Assembly (NCBI RefSeq): GCF_025215495.1
Contig: NZ_CP104302.1
Coordinates: forward strand, 372,001 to 436,000
DNA from: Mycolicibacterium brumae
GTDB lineage: Bacteria > Actinomycetota > Actinomycetes > Mycobacteriales > Mycobacteriaceae
DNA: 64,000 nt
Direction: 5' to 3'
Below, in pieces: positions 54,601-63,251 of the stretch; positions within the stretch are counted from its first letter, which is position 1; each line of letters begins with the position of its first letter. The position numbers and the translations under genes were made by a program. The notes below the pieces were generated by a model that did no database searches, was not told where the DNA came from, and was given only the letters and a program-made list of their open reading frames with translations.

Positions 54601-55302
54601 GTGACAGGTCGCCTGATCGTCTCGGTTTCCGGGATCTCCGACCAGACACTGCCCCAGGTGGCGTCCTTCTGTGACGCGCTGTCGGCCCGCGGCGTGCCGG
54701 CATCACTGCTGGTGGCCCCGCGGCTGCCCGGCGGGTATCGGCTCGACGCAGACCCGGAGACCGTCGACTGGCTGCATTCCCGGCGCGACGGCGGTGACGC
54801 CGTGTTGCTGCATGGGTACGACCAAGCGGCCACCAAGGCCCGCCGCGGTGAGTTCGCGGAACTTGGCGCGCACGAGGCAAAACTTCGGCTGATGGCCGCC
54901 GACCGGGTGCTCGAACACCTCGGACTGCGGACGCGGCTGTTCGCAGCACCGGGCTGGGCCGCCTCGCATGGTGCGGTGAAAGCGCTGCCGCAGTGCGGGT
55001 TTCGTCTGCTCGCCGGACCGGGGGAGGTTTCCGACCTGGTGCGAGGTCGCTCCGACCGGGGCCGAGTGCTTGGCGTCGGCGAAGGTTTCCTGACCGACCC
55101 GTGGTGGTGCCGACTGCTGGTGCTGTCCGCCGAACGGGTCGCCCAGCGCGGCGGCCTGGCGCGGCTGAACGTGTCCGCGCGCCGGCTGCCCATCCCCCTG
55201 GTCCGCAAGGCGATGCTGTCGGCGGTCGACGTGGCGCTGCAGAATGGGTGCGAACCCGCGGTATACCGCTGGGAGGCCGGGCGGGTGGCCCGCGCGGCCT
55301 AG
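54601..55302 (+). CDS. DUF2334-type polysaccharide-deacetylase-like protein (Rv0784-like)
   Basis: 233 residues from GTG 54601, chosen because GRLIVSVSGISD is the natural first strand. It has a NodB-like TIM-barrel start, then LLHGYDQ as the likely metal-binding His segment and FAAPGWAASHGAVKAL as the APG motif typical of DUF2334. No signal peptide is seen, so it is probably cytosolic or a truncated relative of exported deacetylases. The substrate is unknown. A 7-bp tandem repeat begins 7 bp after its stop. Confidence 0.75.
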   Translation: MTGRLIVSVSGISDQTLPQVASFCDALSARGVPASLLVAPRLPGGYRLDADPETVDWLHSRRDGGDAVLLHGYDQAATKARRGEFAELGAHEAKLRLMAADRVLEHLGLRTRLFAAPGWAASHGAVKALPQCGFRLLAGPGEVSDLVRGRSDRGRVLGVGEGFLTDPWWCRLLVLSAERVAQRGGLARLNVSARRLPIPLVRKAMLSAVDVALQNGCEPAVYRWEAGRVARAA

Positions 55303-55308
55303 ATTCTC

Positions 55309-55378
55309 CCCGTTGCCCGTTGCCCGTTGCCCGTTGCCCGTTGCCCGTTGCCCGTTGCCCGTTCCCCGTTCCCCGTTG
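55309..55378. repeat. Ten tandem copies of a 7-bp unit (CCCGTTG)
   Basis: Ten contiguous units are present: seven CCCGTTG, two CCCGTTC, then one CCCGTTG. It is intergenic. With 7-bp units, slippage would change length in any number of units, making it a likely strain-variable site. Confidence 0.95.
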
Positions 55379-55438
55379 CTGTCGGCTCGCGGCTCTCGGG
55401 TGCGGCGTACCCGGAGGTTCCGGCGCGCCGCTCATTGA

Positions 55439-55785
55439 GTGCGGCTTCATGGCGGCGTTTCGAGACCTGGTGGCGGGCCACCTCATCGAGTGAGGCGTGA
55501 GGGCGGTTTGTGAGAACTGGTGGCGGGGTGGTTCATCGAGTGAGAAACCAGGTAGGGGTTTGAGAACTGAGGTGGCTCGGTGAGACGTGAGGGTGGTGAT
55601 CTTCATCGAGTGAGACATGCGGGTGGGGGTTACTCGAACAACGTGTCCCTGGTTTCTCACTCGATGAAGATCGCCGCCCTGGTGTCTCACTTGCATCCCT
55701 GAGGCCTCACTGGCGTCCCTGGTTTCTCAATCGATGGGCGCCACCGCCCGGATGTCTCACAAGCCGCCATGAGTTCTCAGCCGAT
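55439..55785. repeat. Mirror-symmetric GTGAGA array, copy B
   Basis: Left hexamers (GTGAGA or one-base variants) start at 55490, 55510, 55540, 55560, 55580 and 55610. Right hexamers (TCTCAC or variants) start at 55655, 55685, 55705, 55725, 55755 and 55775. Distances from the centre (55635) are 20, 50, 70, 90, 120 and 140 bp on both sides, exact to the base, and degenerate members continue on the left at 170 and about 190. The innermost arms GATCTTCATCGAGTGAGA (55598-55615) and 55655-55672 are perfectly complementary over 18 bp. The core TACTCGAACAACGTGTCCCT is at 55631-55650. The whole could fold as a hairpin of about 290 nt. It lies between convergent genes. Confidence 0.92.
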
Positions 55786-55886
55786 GCGCCCCGCCGCCGC
55801 GTCCGCGTGATTTGACGCACTCCGGCGGCGTCAGCTCCGTCGATGCGCCCCCGGCAGTCCGCCGCGCCCCCGGAGCAACCGCGCTG

Positions 55887-57242
55887 CTACGAACCGCCGT
55901 TCTGAGCGGCAGCGACGACGTCGGGCGCCACGACCGCGCGTCGGCGCACGACGACCCGGCCGCCGTCGGCCGGCGCGGTGGCGATACCCCGGGAATGAAT
56001 CTTCTCGGCTGGCGATTCGGTGGGCTCGATGTCGAATCGGGTGAGGACGGTTCGCAGGGTCGTGTCCATCTCCATGTTGGCGAACGCCGCGCCGGGGCAG
56101 CGCCGCACTCCGCCGCCGAACGGGATCCACAGGTTGGTGTCCGGGTGCCCGCCGAGGAACCGGTCCGGAGTGAAGCCGTCCGGTTCGTCGAAGTTGGCGG
56201 GATCCTCGTGCGTCAGGCCGATCGCGACGATCAGGTGGGTGCCCGCCGGAAGCACCCAGGGCCCCAACTGGATCGGCACGCGCGCCACCCGGATGGTCAG
56301 GTCGACGACGGGCCGGTTGCGCTGCACCTCCCAGATCACCGCCTGGCGCAGCTCCCCGCGGCCGGCCGCCGCCTCCTCCGACAGTCGGCTCAGCAGATCC
56401 GGGCGCCGGCGAATCCGCTCGAAGGCCCAGGCGAGGGTGGTGGCCGTCGTCTCGTGCCCGGCCGCCAGCAGGGTGAGCAGCTCGTCGGCGATGTGCTCGT
56501 GGGTGATGGCGCTGCCGTCGGGGTAGCGGGCCCGCAGCAGCAGGGACAGGATGTCCTCGCGTTGTTCGAAGTCCGGGTCGGCCAGCGCGATCGCGATGAG
56601 TTCGGCGATGATCTCGTCGTAGCGGCGGCGAAGTCGCTGCACCCGGCCCCACGGGCTCCACGGGCCGAGGTCGACCCGCAGGAACGGCGGTAGCACCGCC
56701 TGCTGCGCTGCGGACTCCACCGCCTTGGGCAGCTTGTCGGCGAGTTCGTCGAGCAGCGCGCCCTCGGCGCCGAACACCGCGCGCAGGATCGCCTTGACCG
56801 TGATGCGCATCATCGACGGCATGGTCGGGAACTCGGCGCCGTCGGGCCAGTGCGCGGTCTCGCGCAGCACCTCCTCCTCGATGAGGCCTTCGTAGCCCCG
56901 CATCCGCGTCCCGTGGAATGCGGGGATCAGTAGTTTGCGTCGCTGCTTGTGTTGCTCGCCATCGAGGCTGAAGGTCGATCCGGGCCCGAAGATCTGACCG
57001 AGGTTTCCCGCTCGGCCCACCAGATCGGGGCCGGCGGTGAACACCTCTTTGATCAGCGCCGGATCGCTGAGCGCCACCGTCTGCCCGAAGATCGGCAGGT
57101 TGAGCGTGACGGCGTGGCCGTAGCGGTCCGCGACTGCGCGCAGTCCACGGCGGCGGTTCAGCAGGAACGCGCCGGCCTGCGCGGCTTTCGGCAACCGCGG
57201 TCCGGGTGGCAGCCGGACGGGGTCGGTGGTCTGCTGGGCCAT
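55887..57242 (-). CDS. Cytochrome P450
   Basis: 451 residues from ATG 57242. The I-helix oxygen-binding motif is AAGHETTATT, the K-helix EVQR stands for ExxR, and the haem-binding loop is FGGGVRRCPGAAF with Cys382. It looks like the class of soluble mycobacterial P450s with a short proline-rich start (RLPPGPRLP), such as the CYP135/138 type; the family number needs a search. No ferredoxin is adjacent. A TetR-like palindrome lies just upstream. Confidence 0.92.
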   Translation of the reverse strand: MAQQTTDPVRLPPGPRLPKAAQAGAFLLNRRRGLRAVADRYGHAVTLNLPIFGQTVALSDPALIKEVFTAGPDLVGRAGNLGQIFGPGSTFSLDGEQHKQRRKLLIPAFHGTRMRGYEGLIEEEVLRETAHWPDGAEFPTMPSMMRITVKAILRAVFGAEGALLDELADKLPKAVESAAQQAVLPPFLRVDLGPWSPWGRVQRLRRRYDEIIAELIAIALADPDFEQREDILSLLLRARYPDGSAITHEHIADELLTLLAAGHETTATTLAWAFERIRRRPDLLSRLSEEAAAGRGELRQAVIWEVQRNRPVVDLTIRVARVPIQLGPWVLPAGTHLIVAIGLTHEDPANFDEPDGFTPDRFLGGHPDTNLWIPFGGGVRRCPGAAFANMEMDTTLRTVLTRFDIEPTESPAEKIHSRGIATAPADGGRVVVRRRAVVAPDVVAAAQNGGS

Positions 57243-57260
57243 GGCGCCGCCTCGAACGAT

Positions 57261-57278
57261 TGGTACGTATGGGTACCA
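57261..57278. promoter_or_regulatory. Operator-like palindrome upstream of the P450 gene
   Basis: TGGTACGTATGGGTACCA has 6-bp perfect arms (TGGTAC/GTACCA) around six bases. It lies 19 bp upstream of the start codon, with another GGTACG half-site nearby. The pattern suits a TetR-type repressor, but no regulator gene is next to it. Confidence 0.5.
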
Positions 57279-57370
57279 CCTGACGGTACGTCGCCGGTCG
57301 GCCGTGGTCAACGGCCTCGAGTCGCGGAAGGAAGGGAACCGTACGCCGGCCCGGCTGCGGCGACTCATCC

Positions 57371-57790
57371 ATGCCGCAGCACCCCGAAATCCTCGCCGCG
57401 GACCTGCTGGCCGACGCTCTCGCGGACGTGGTCTGCGATCTGGCCCTGCCGCCCGTCACGCTGATCGGCAACTCGGTCGGCGGGTTCGCCGCCGCCCGAT
57501 TGGCCATCACCGACCCAGGCCGCGTCGATAAGCTCATCCTGGTCCAGGCCGGCGGATTCACGCCGCTCAACGCGGCCATACGGGGCTTCTCCCGCGCGAT
57601 GGGAACCCCGACGGTGCTGCGCACGGTCTTCCCCACGAATCGTGGCCGGCTATATGAAGGCTCAGAGTGACCTTGACCGTCAGGTCCAGGCCCGGGCCAT
57701 CGAGCGGGCCTGCTCTCCGCAGAGGCGCGTGCTCGCCGCCGCACTGTGCCGCTCTCCTCGGCCCCCGACCGATTCCTCGCCATCGTGGAA
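57371..57790 (+). pseudogene. Frameshifted fragment of an alpha/beta hydrolase
   Basis: Codons 57371-57670 encode the middle of an alpha/beta hydrolase with the nucleophile elbow GNSVGG, then LGNSVGGFAAARLAITDPGRVDKLIL-type sequence. From about 57645 the homologous reading continues in the +1 frame (YMKAQSDLDRQVQARAIERA). The N-terminal part before PQHPEILAADL and the C-terminal catalytic His are missing. It is a decayed remnant. Confidence 0.75.
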
Positions 57791-57815
57791 TCATTACTGA
57801 GTTAGCCTGAGCCGC

Positions 57816-59453
57816 ATGGACGCAGACGTCATCGTGGTCGGAGCGGGGCTGGCGGGCCTGGTGGCCGCCTGCGAAGCGGTGGAACGCGGCAAACGCGTGC
57901 TCATCCTCGATCAGGAGAACCAGGCCAATATCGGCGGCCAGGCGTACTGGTCGTTCGGCGGCCTGTTCTTCGTCGACAGCCCCGAACAGCGCCGGGTCGG
58001 CATCCACGACAATTTCGAACTCGCGCTGCAGGACTGGATGGGGACCGCCGGCTTCGACCGCGACGAGGACTATTGGCCGCGCAGGTGGGCGCAGGCTTAT
58101 GTGGAGTTCGCCGCGGGGGAGAAGCGCAGCTGGCTCAAGCAGCGCGGGCTGAGGATCTTCCCGGTCGTCGGTTGGGCCGAACGCGGCGGCTACGACGCGC
58201 TCGGGCACGGCAACTCGGTGCCGCGGTTCCACATCACCTGGGGCACCGGACCCGCGCTGGTCGACATCTTCGCCAGCCGCCTCTTTGACAACCCGCGCGT
58301 CACTTTCGCCCACCGCCATCGCGTCGACGCACTGATCACCGACCAAGGCGCCGTGACCGGCGTGCGCGGCGCGGTGCTGGAACCTTCTGACACCGCGCGT
58401 GGGGTGGCGTCGAGCCGAAATGTGCTGAGCGCGTTCGAGTTCCGCGCGCCCGCGGTGATCGTCAGCAGCGGCGGCATCGGTGGCAACATCGAGCTGGTCC
58501 GCAAGAACTGGCCCAAACGGCTCGGCAAGTTCCCCGGCCAGATGCTCACCGGCGTGCCCGCTCACGTCGACGGCCGGATGATCGGCATCACCGAAGCAGC
58601 CGGCGGCCGGGTGATCAACCGCGACCGGATGTGGCACTACACCGAAGGCATCACGAATTACGACCCGATCTGGCCCAACCACGGCATCCGCATCCTGCCC
58701 GGGCCGAGTTCATTGTGGCTCGACGCGACGGGCCGACGGCTCCCCGGCCCGCTGTACCCCGGATTCGACACCCTCGGCACCATGGCCCACATCACCCGGT
58801 CCGGACACCCGTACACCTGGTTCGTGCTCAACGCGCGGATCATCGAGAAGGAGTTCGGACTCTCCGGTCAGGAACAGAACCCCGATCTGACCGGACGTAG
58901 CGTCAAGCAGGTGCTGGCCCGGGTGCGCCCCGGCGCCCCCGGCCCGGTGCAGGCGTTCGTCGACCGCGGCGCCGACTTCGTCACCGCCACCACGCTGCGC
59001 GAGCTCGTCGACAAGATGAACGCGCTGTCCGACGTGACGCCGCTGGACTACGCGACGGTGGAATCCGAGGTCACCGCCCGGGACCGCGAGATCGCCAACA
59101 AGTTCACCAAGGACGGTCAGATCACCGCGCTGCGCGGCGCCCGGGCCTACCTGCCGGACAAGCTGTCCCGGGTGGTCGCCCCGCACCGCATCACCGACCC
59201 CAAGGCCGGCCCGCTGATCGCGGTGAAACTGCACCTGTTGACCCGAAAAACATTGGGCGGCTTGGAGACCGATCTGGACTCCCGCGTGCTCGGTGACGAC
59301 GGCGACCCCATCCCGGGCCTCTATGCCGCAGGCGAAGCGGCCGGCTTCGGCGGAGGCGGGATGCACGGCTACCGGTCGTTGGAAGGAACCTTCCTCGGCG
59401 GCTGCATTTTCAGCGGCCGAGCGGCGGGCCGGGCCGCGGCGCGGGAGAGCTAG
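57816..59453 (+). CDS. FAD-binding dehydrogenase, ketosteroid-dehydrogenase-like (Rv0785-like)
   Basis: 545 residues. The N-terminal Rossmann FAD motif is VVGAGLAGLVAA (Gly9, Gly11, Gly14), followed by the GGQAYWSFGGLFFVDS segment. The second FAD contact is the C-terminal GLYAAGEAAGFGGGGMHGYRSLEGTFLGGCIFSGRAAG. The family includes fumarate reductase and 3-ketosteroid dehydrogenases; the substrate is unknown. The start ATG follows the decayed hydrolase by 26 bp. Decayed DNA and an insertion sequence lie immediately downstream. Confidence 0.9.
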   Translation: MDADVIVVGAGLAGLVAACEAVERGKRVLILDQENQANIGGQAYWSFGGLFFVDSPEQRRVGIHDNFELALQDWMGTAGFDRDEDYWPRRWAQAYVEFAAGEKRSWLKQRGLRIFPVVGWAERGGYDALGHGNSVPRFHITWGTGPALVDIFASRLFDNPRVTFAHRHRVDALITDQGAVTGVRGAVLEPSDTARGVASSRNVLSAFEFRAPAVIVSSGGIGGNIELVRKNWPKRLGKFPGQMLTGVPAHVDGRMIGITEAAGGRVINRDRMWHYTEGITNYDPIWPNHGIRILPGPSSLWLDATGRRLPGPLYPGFDTLGTMAHITRSGHPYTWFVLNARIIEKEFGLSGQEQNPDLTGRSVKQVLARVRPGAPGPVQAFVDRGADFVTATTLRELVDKMNALSDVTPLDYATVESEVTARDREIANKFTKDGQITALRGARAYLPDKLSRVVAPHRITDPKAGPLIAVKLHLLTRKTLGGLETDLDSRVLGDDGDPIPGLYAAGEAAGFGGGGMHGYRSLEGTFLGGCIFSGRAAGRAAARES

Positions 59454-59576
59454 CCCGCGATACGCTGAACTCGGCTACTCCGCGCTGCCAGCCGCCGGAC
59501 GCCGCCATTTGGAGCAGCTCATGTCCACCAGCATCCGGTGACGTGGATGGTGTCCACCCGCGCCTTCACCGTCCCC

Positions 59577-59634
59577 GAGGACACCCGCGCCCGCATCGCC
59601 TCTTGCGCCGACCTCGCCCAGCTGGACATCTGGC
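59577..59634 (+). repeat. 58-bp target-site duplication, left copy
   Basis: Identical over 58 bp to 61454-61511, starting GAGGACACCCGCGCCCGC and ending GACATCTGGC. It directly abuts the left end of the IS1549-type element. Flanking bases differ at both limits, so the length is exact. Confidence 0.95.
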
Positions 59635-61453
59635 CTGACTTAGGACATTACTGGTCGGTAGCTTTGGGTGCGTCGCGTTGACCTGCAGGTTCGTTCGCTG
59701 GGGTGGATGGTTTGGGGTACTAAGCGGGTAGATTCGTGCGGTGGCGTACGTGCGGAAGGTGCGCACCGGCTCCGGCGCGGTGGCGGTGCAGGTGGCCTGC
59801 AAGAATTCCGGGAAAGTCCAGGTCATCGCCCATGTTGGATCTGCTCATACCGATGCTGAGCTGGGGATCCTGTTGGAGAAGGCCCGGCAGCTGGTGCACG
59901 GGGACCAGGAGGCGCTGGACTTCGAAGCCCCGGCCCGCTCAGCTCGGGTCGAGGATGTCGCCGACTACCGGCGACGAATCCTGCCTGCGACCGGCACGTC
60001 GAGTTGCGCGGGAGCGCCGGCGCCGCCGGGCCGGACGGTCGGCACTTGCTCGAGGTTGCTCTATGACACCCTCGCCGCGGTGTATGACTGGCTCGGGTTC
60101 GACGCGGTCGATGATCCGGTGTTCCGGGATTTGGTGATCGCCCGAATCGTGGAACCGACCAGCAAACTTGATTCCCTGCGGGTGCTGGCCGATCTCGGCG
60201 CGGATGGGCGCTCGTATCGGACGGTGCAACGTCACCTCGATGAGGTCGGGCCGAAGAAGTACCGCGACACCATTGCTGAGAAGTGCTTCGCCTACGCGCG
60301 TGACTGCGGCGGCCTCTCGCTCCTTTTGTATGACGTCACCACGTTGTGGTGGGAAGCTGAGAACGAGGACGGACTACGCAAAGTCGGGTACTCGAAAGAC
60401 CGGAAGGTCGACCCTCAAATTGTGGTCGGACTGCTGGTCGACCGGACAGGGTTCCCTCTCGAAATCGGTTGCTATGAAGGCAATACCGCCGAGACCACCA
60501 CCATTGTGCCGGTCGTGCGCGGGTTCCTGGAACGCCACCAGCTCACCGACACCGACATGGTCGTGGCCGCCGACGCCGGCATGTTGTCTGCCTCGAATCT
60601 CAAGGACCTCGATGAGCTGGGGCTCTCGTTCATCGTCGGTTCCCGGGCAACCAAGGCGCCAGCTGATCTGGAGTCCCATTTCCACTGGAACGGTGACGCG
60701 TTCACCGACGGCCAAGTCATCGACACCGTCACCCCGCGGCACGGCAACAACAAGTGCGTCAACGACCGAGCAAAGCGCGCTGAACCCGTGTGGGACCCCG
60801 AGGTCCATTCGGCGGCCTGGCGGGCGGTGTGGGCGTACTCAGCCAAACGGGCCCGGCGAGATCAGAAGACCCTTGCCGCTCAGGAAGCCCGCGCCAAGGC
60901 CATCATCGACGGAACGCAGCCGGCGAAATCAGCGCGGTTTGTCAAAGTCAGCGGCAAAGACCGACACCTCGATGACTCCGCACTATCTCGGGCGAAATCC
61001 CTTGCGGGACTGAAGGGTTACATCACCAATGTGCCGGCCACGGTCATGCCGGCGGACGAGGTCATGGCGAAGTACCACGATTTGTGGCACGTGGAGAAGT
61101 CATTTCGGATGTCGAAGTCCGACCTGGCCGCCCGCCCGATCTGGCATCGCCAACGCGAAACCATCGAAGCGCACCTGACGATCGTGTTCGCCGCACTGGC
61201 CGTCTCGCATGCCGTTCAATCCCGGACCGGGTACTCCATCGCCAAAGTCGTCAAAGGCCTACGGACACTGCGCAGCGCGACCATCGCCATCAACGGCGTC
61301 ACCCAGACGTTCCCACCCGATGTGCCCGCCACCCAGCGCGAGATCCTCGAACACCTCGGACTGGCGCCCTGAACGCCAAATATCCTTACAAACGCCACCG
61401 CGCCGGGTCGAAAATCGGGAAATCGGGGTACTAAACCAAATGTCCTAACTCAG
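59635..61453 (+). mobile_element. IS1549/IS1634-type insertion sequence (1819 bp)
   Basis: Terminal inverted repeats CTGACTTAGGACATT (left) and CTGAGTTAGGACATT (right, complementary strand) match in 14 of 15 bases. One transposase gene fills it. It is bordered by 58-bp direct repeats of target DNA. IS1549 of M. smegmatis is known for unusually long target duplications, which agrees. Identical flanks indicate a recent insertion. Confidence 0.9.
59741..61372 (+). CDS. IS1634/IS1549-family transposase
   Basis: 543 residues from GTG. An IS4-like DDE catalytic domain is visible: first Asp in LLLYDVTTLWWEAE, second in VVAADAGMLSASNL, and Glu in YHDLWHVEKSFRMSKSDL (the Y-R-E-K-like signature). Residues 70-100 (LPATGTSSCAGAPAPPG) look unlike relatives and could hide compensating frameshifts, but the frame is open throughout. 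An active transposase is plausible. Confidence 0.9.
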   Translation: MAYVRKVRTGSGAVAVQVACKNSGKVQVIAHVGSAHTDAELGILLEKARQLVHGDQEALDFEAPARSARVEDVADYRRRILPATGTSSCAGAPAPPGRTVGTCSRLLYDTLAAVYDWLGFDAVDDPVFRDLVIARIVEPTSKLDSLRVLADLGADGRSYRTVQRHLDEVGPKKYRDTIAEKCFAYARDCGGLSLLLYDVTTLWWEAENEDGLRKVGYSKDRKVDPQIVVGLLVDRTGFPLEIGCYEGNTAETTTIVPVVRGFLERHQLTDTDMVVAADAGMLSASNLKDLDELGLSFIVGSRATKAPADLESHFHWNGDAFTDGQVIDTVTPRHGNNKCVNDRAKRAEPVWDPEVHSAAWRAVWAYSAKRARRDQKTLAAQEARAKAIIDGTQPAKSARFVKVSGKDRHLDDSALSRAKSLAGLKGYITNVPATVMPADEVMAKYHDLWHVEKSFRMSKSDLAARPIWHRQRETIEAHLTIVFAALAVSHAVQSRTGYSIAKVVKGLRTLRSATIAINGVTQTFPPDVPATQREILEHLGLAP

Positions 61454-61511
61454 GAGGACACCCGCGCCCGCATCGCCTCTTGCGCCGACCTCGCCCAGCT
61501 GGACATCTGGC
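61454..61511 (+). repeat. 58-bp target-site duplication, right copy
   Basis: Exact copy of 59577-59634, directly abutting the right end of the IS1549-type element. Its continuation (CTCACCCGCGCC) completes the broken DUF4351-type reading frame, showing which side is original flank. Confidence 0.95.
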
Positions 61512-61600
61512 TCACCCGCGCCGCCACCGCCGCAGATATCGATGGCATCCTCGACTGACCCAGAATCGTGGGCGCATACGACGCTCGCCGATCCTGAACG

Positions 61601-62245
61601 CTAAACCGCGAACGGCGCTTCCGGCTCCAGTACCCGAAAGTCGGTGTCGCACATGTCGTTCAGCCGGCCGTAGAAGATGCCGCGGGCATCGGCGGTGATG
61701 ATTCCCTGATGGATCGGCACCGCATGCTCGGGGGCCACCGCGCGCAGGTACTCCACCGCTTCGGACACCTTCATCCACGGCGCCGCGGCCGGGGTGGCCA
61801 GCACCCGGACCGGCTCGCCGGGGGTGAACAGCGCGTCGCCGGGATGCATCAGCGCGGCCGGGTGCTCGTCGTCGCCGACCAGGTACGAGATGTTGTCGAT
61901 CACCGGGATCTCCGGGTGGATCACCGCGTGCCGCCCACCGGTCCCGCGCACCGTCAACCCGCCGATGGCCAACGAGTCGCCGACGTTGACCGGTTGCCAG
62001 TCCCCGCCCAGCAGAGCCGCGGTCTGCGGGTCGGCGTAGAGGGCAGCGTCCGGGTTCGCCGCCACCAGCGCCGGCAGCCGCTCCGGGTCGGCGTGGTCGG
62101 GGTGCTGGTGGGTGATCAGGATGGCGTCCAGACCGGTGATGCCCTCGAAGCCGTGGGAGAAGTTGCCCGGGTCGAACAAGATGGTCGCGTCGGCGCGGCG
62201 GAAGCGCGCGAGCAGGCAGGAATGGCCGAAATGCGTCAGTTCCAT
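61601..62245 (-). CDS. MBL-fold hydrolase (Rv0786c-like)
   Basis: 214 residues from ATG 62245. The UlaG-like start MELTHFGHSCLL is followed by the metal motif THQHPDH with His46, His48, Asp50 and His51, then LMHPGDALF and IHQGI for later ligands. It is a single-domain cytosolic hydrolase of unknown substrate. It is divergent from purSQ with a 71-bp gap, the same arrangement as in M. tuberculosis. Confidence 0.9.
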   Translation of the reverse strand: MELTHFGHSCLLARFRRADATILFDPGNFSHGFEGITGLDAILITHQHPDHADPERLPALVAANPDAALYADPQTAALLGGDWQPVNVGDSLAIGGLTVRGTGGRHAVIHPEIPVIDNISYLVGDDEHPAALMHPGDALFTPGEPVRVLATPAAAPWMKVSEAVEYLRAVAPEHAVPIHQGIITADARGIFYGRLNDMCDTDFRVLEPEAPFAV

Positions 62246-62316
62246 GCCCGCGATTGTCCGCCGGTAGAGTGAGGCGCGCACCCCATCTGGGGAATACCGA
62301 AATCGAGGAGTCGCAC

Positions 62317-62559
62317 GTGGCGCGCGTCGTTGTGCAGGTGATGCCCAAGTCGGAGATTCTGGATCCGCAGGGTCAGGCGATCGTCGGCGCGTTGGGCCGG
62401 CTCGGCCACCCCGGCATCACCTCGGTCCGCCAGGGCAAGCGCTTCGAGCTGGAGGTCGACGACACCGTCGACGACGACGAGCTGCAGCAGATCGCCGAGT
62501 CGCTGCTGGCCAACACCGTGATCGAGGACTGGGTCGTCGTGCGGGAAGACCAGTCGTGA
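62317..62559 (+). CDS. purS: Phosphoribosylformylglycinamidine synthase subunit PurS
   Basis: 80 residues from GTG with GAGGAG upstream. The small alpha/beta fold starts [21 protein letters not shown] and ends VIEDWVVV. PurS bridges PurL and PurQ in the FGAM synthase complex. Its stop overlaps the purQ start (GTGA). Confidence 0.95.
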   Translation: MARVVVQVMPKSEILDPQGQAIVGALGRLGHPGITSVRQGKRFELEVDDTVDDDELQQIAESLLANTVIEDWVVVREDQS

Positions 62560-63230
62560 CTGCCAAGGTTGGGGTCATCACCTTCCCCGGCACCCTCGAC
62601 GACGTCGACGCCGCCCGCGCGGTGCGGCTCGCCGGCGCCGAGGCCGTGCCGCTGTGGCACGCCGACGCCGACCTGAAGGGCGTCGACGCCGTCATCGTGC
62701 CCGGCGGCTTCTCCTACGGTGACTACCTGCGCGCCGGCGCCATCGCCCGGTTCGCCCCGGTGATGGATTCGGTGGTCGACGCGGCCGCCGGCGGCATGCC
62801 GGTGCTGGGCATCTGCAACGGCTTCCAGGTGCTGTGCGAGGCCGGGCTGCTGCCCGGCGCGCTGACCCGCAACGCCGGCCTGCACTTCGTCTGCCGCGAC
62901 ATCTGGCTGACCGTGGACAACAACAGCACCGCCTGGACGTCGCGCTACGACGTCGGCGCGGAGATCCTCATCCCGCTGAAATCCGGCGAGGGCCGCTACC
63001 AGGCGTCGCCGGAGGCGATCAACGAGCTCGAGGGCGAGGGCCGGGTGGTGTTCCGCTACACCGACGACCTCAACGGCTCCCGCAACAACATCGCCGGCAT
63101 CTGCTCGGCCGACGGCCGGGTGGTGGGCCTGATGCCGCACCCCGAGCACGCCACCGAGGCGCTCACCGGGCCCAGCGACGACGGGCTCGGAATGTTCTAC
63201 TCGGCCCTGGACGCGGTGCTGACGGCTTAG
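62556..63230 (+). CDS. purQ: Phosphoribosylformylglycinamidine synthase subunit PurQ (glutaminase)
   Basis: 224 residues from GTG. It is a class I glutamine amidotransferase with catalytic Cys87 (LGICNGFQ), His195 and Glu197 (MPHPEHATE). It supplies ammonia to PurL for FGAR to FGAM conversion. It is translationally coupled to purS; purL is not directly downstream, since the encapsulin gene converges 21 bp later. Confidence 0.97.
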   Translation: MTAKVGVITFPGTLDDVDAARAVRLAGAEAVPLWHADADLKGVDAVIVPGGFSYGDYLRAGAIARFAPVMDSVVDAAAGGMPVLGICNGFQVLCEAGLLPGALTRNAGLHFVCRDIWLTVDNNSTAWTSRYDVGAEILIPLKSGEGRYQASPEAINELEGEGRVVFRYTDDLNGSRNNIAGICSADGRVVGLMPHPEHATEALTGPSDDGLGMFYSALDAVLTA

Positions 63231-63251
63231 AACCGCCTCCACCGAGCCTCG

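Larger units (their letters stand above)
59458..61558 (+). pseudogene. Remnant of an Rpn/DUF4351-type protein, interrupted by an IS
   Basis: Before the IS, 59458-59541 reads RYAELGYSALPAAGRRHLEQLM. After a frameshift, FTVPEDTRARIASCADLAQLDIW follows to 59634. The end of the same protein, LTRAATAADIDGILD and stop, lies beyond the IS at 61512-61558. These fragments resemble the C-terminal part of Rpn/PD-(D/E)XK transposase-related proteins common in actinobacteria. The gene was already decayed before the IS arrived. Confidence 0.6.
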
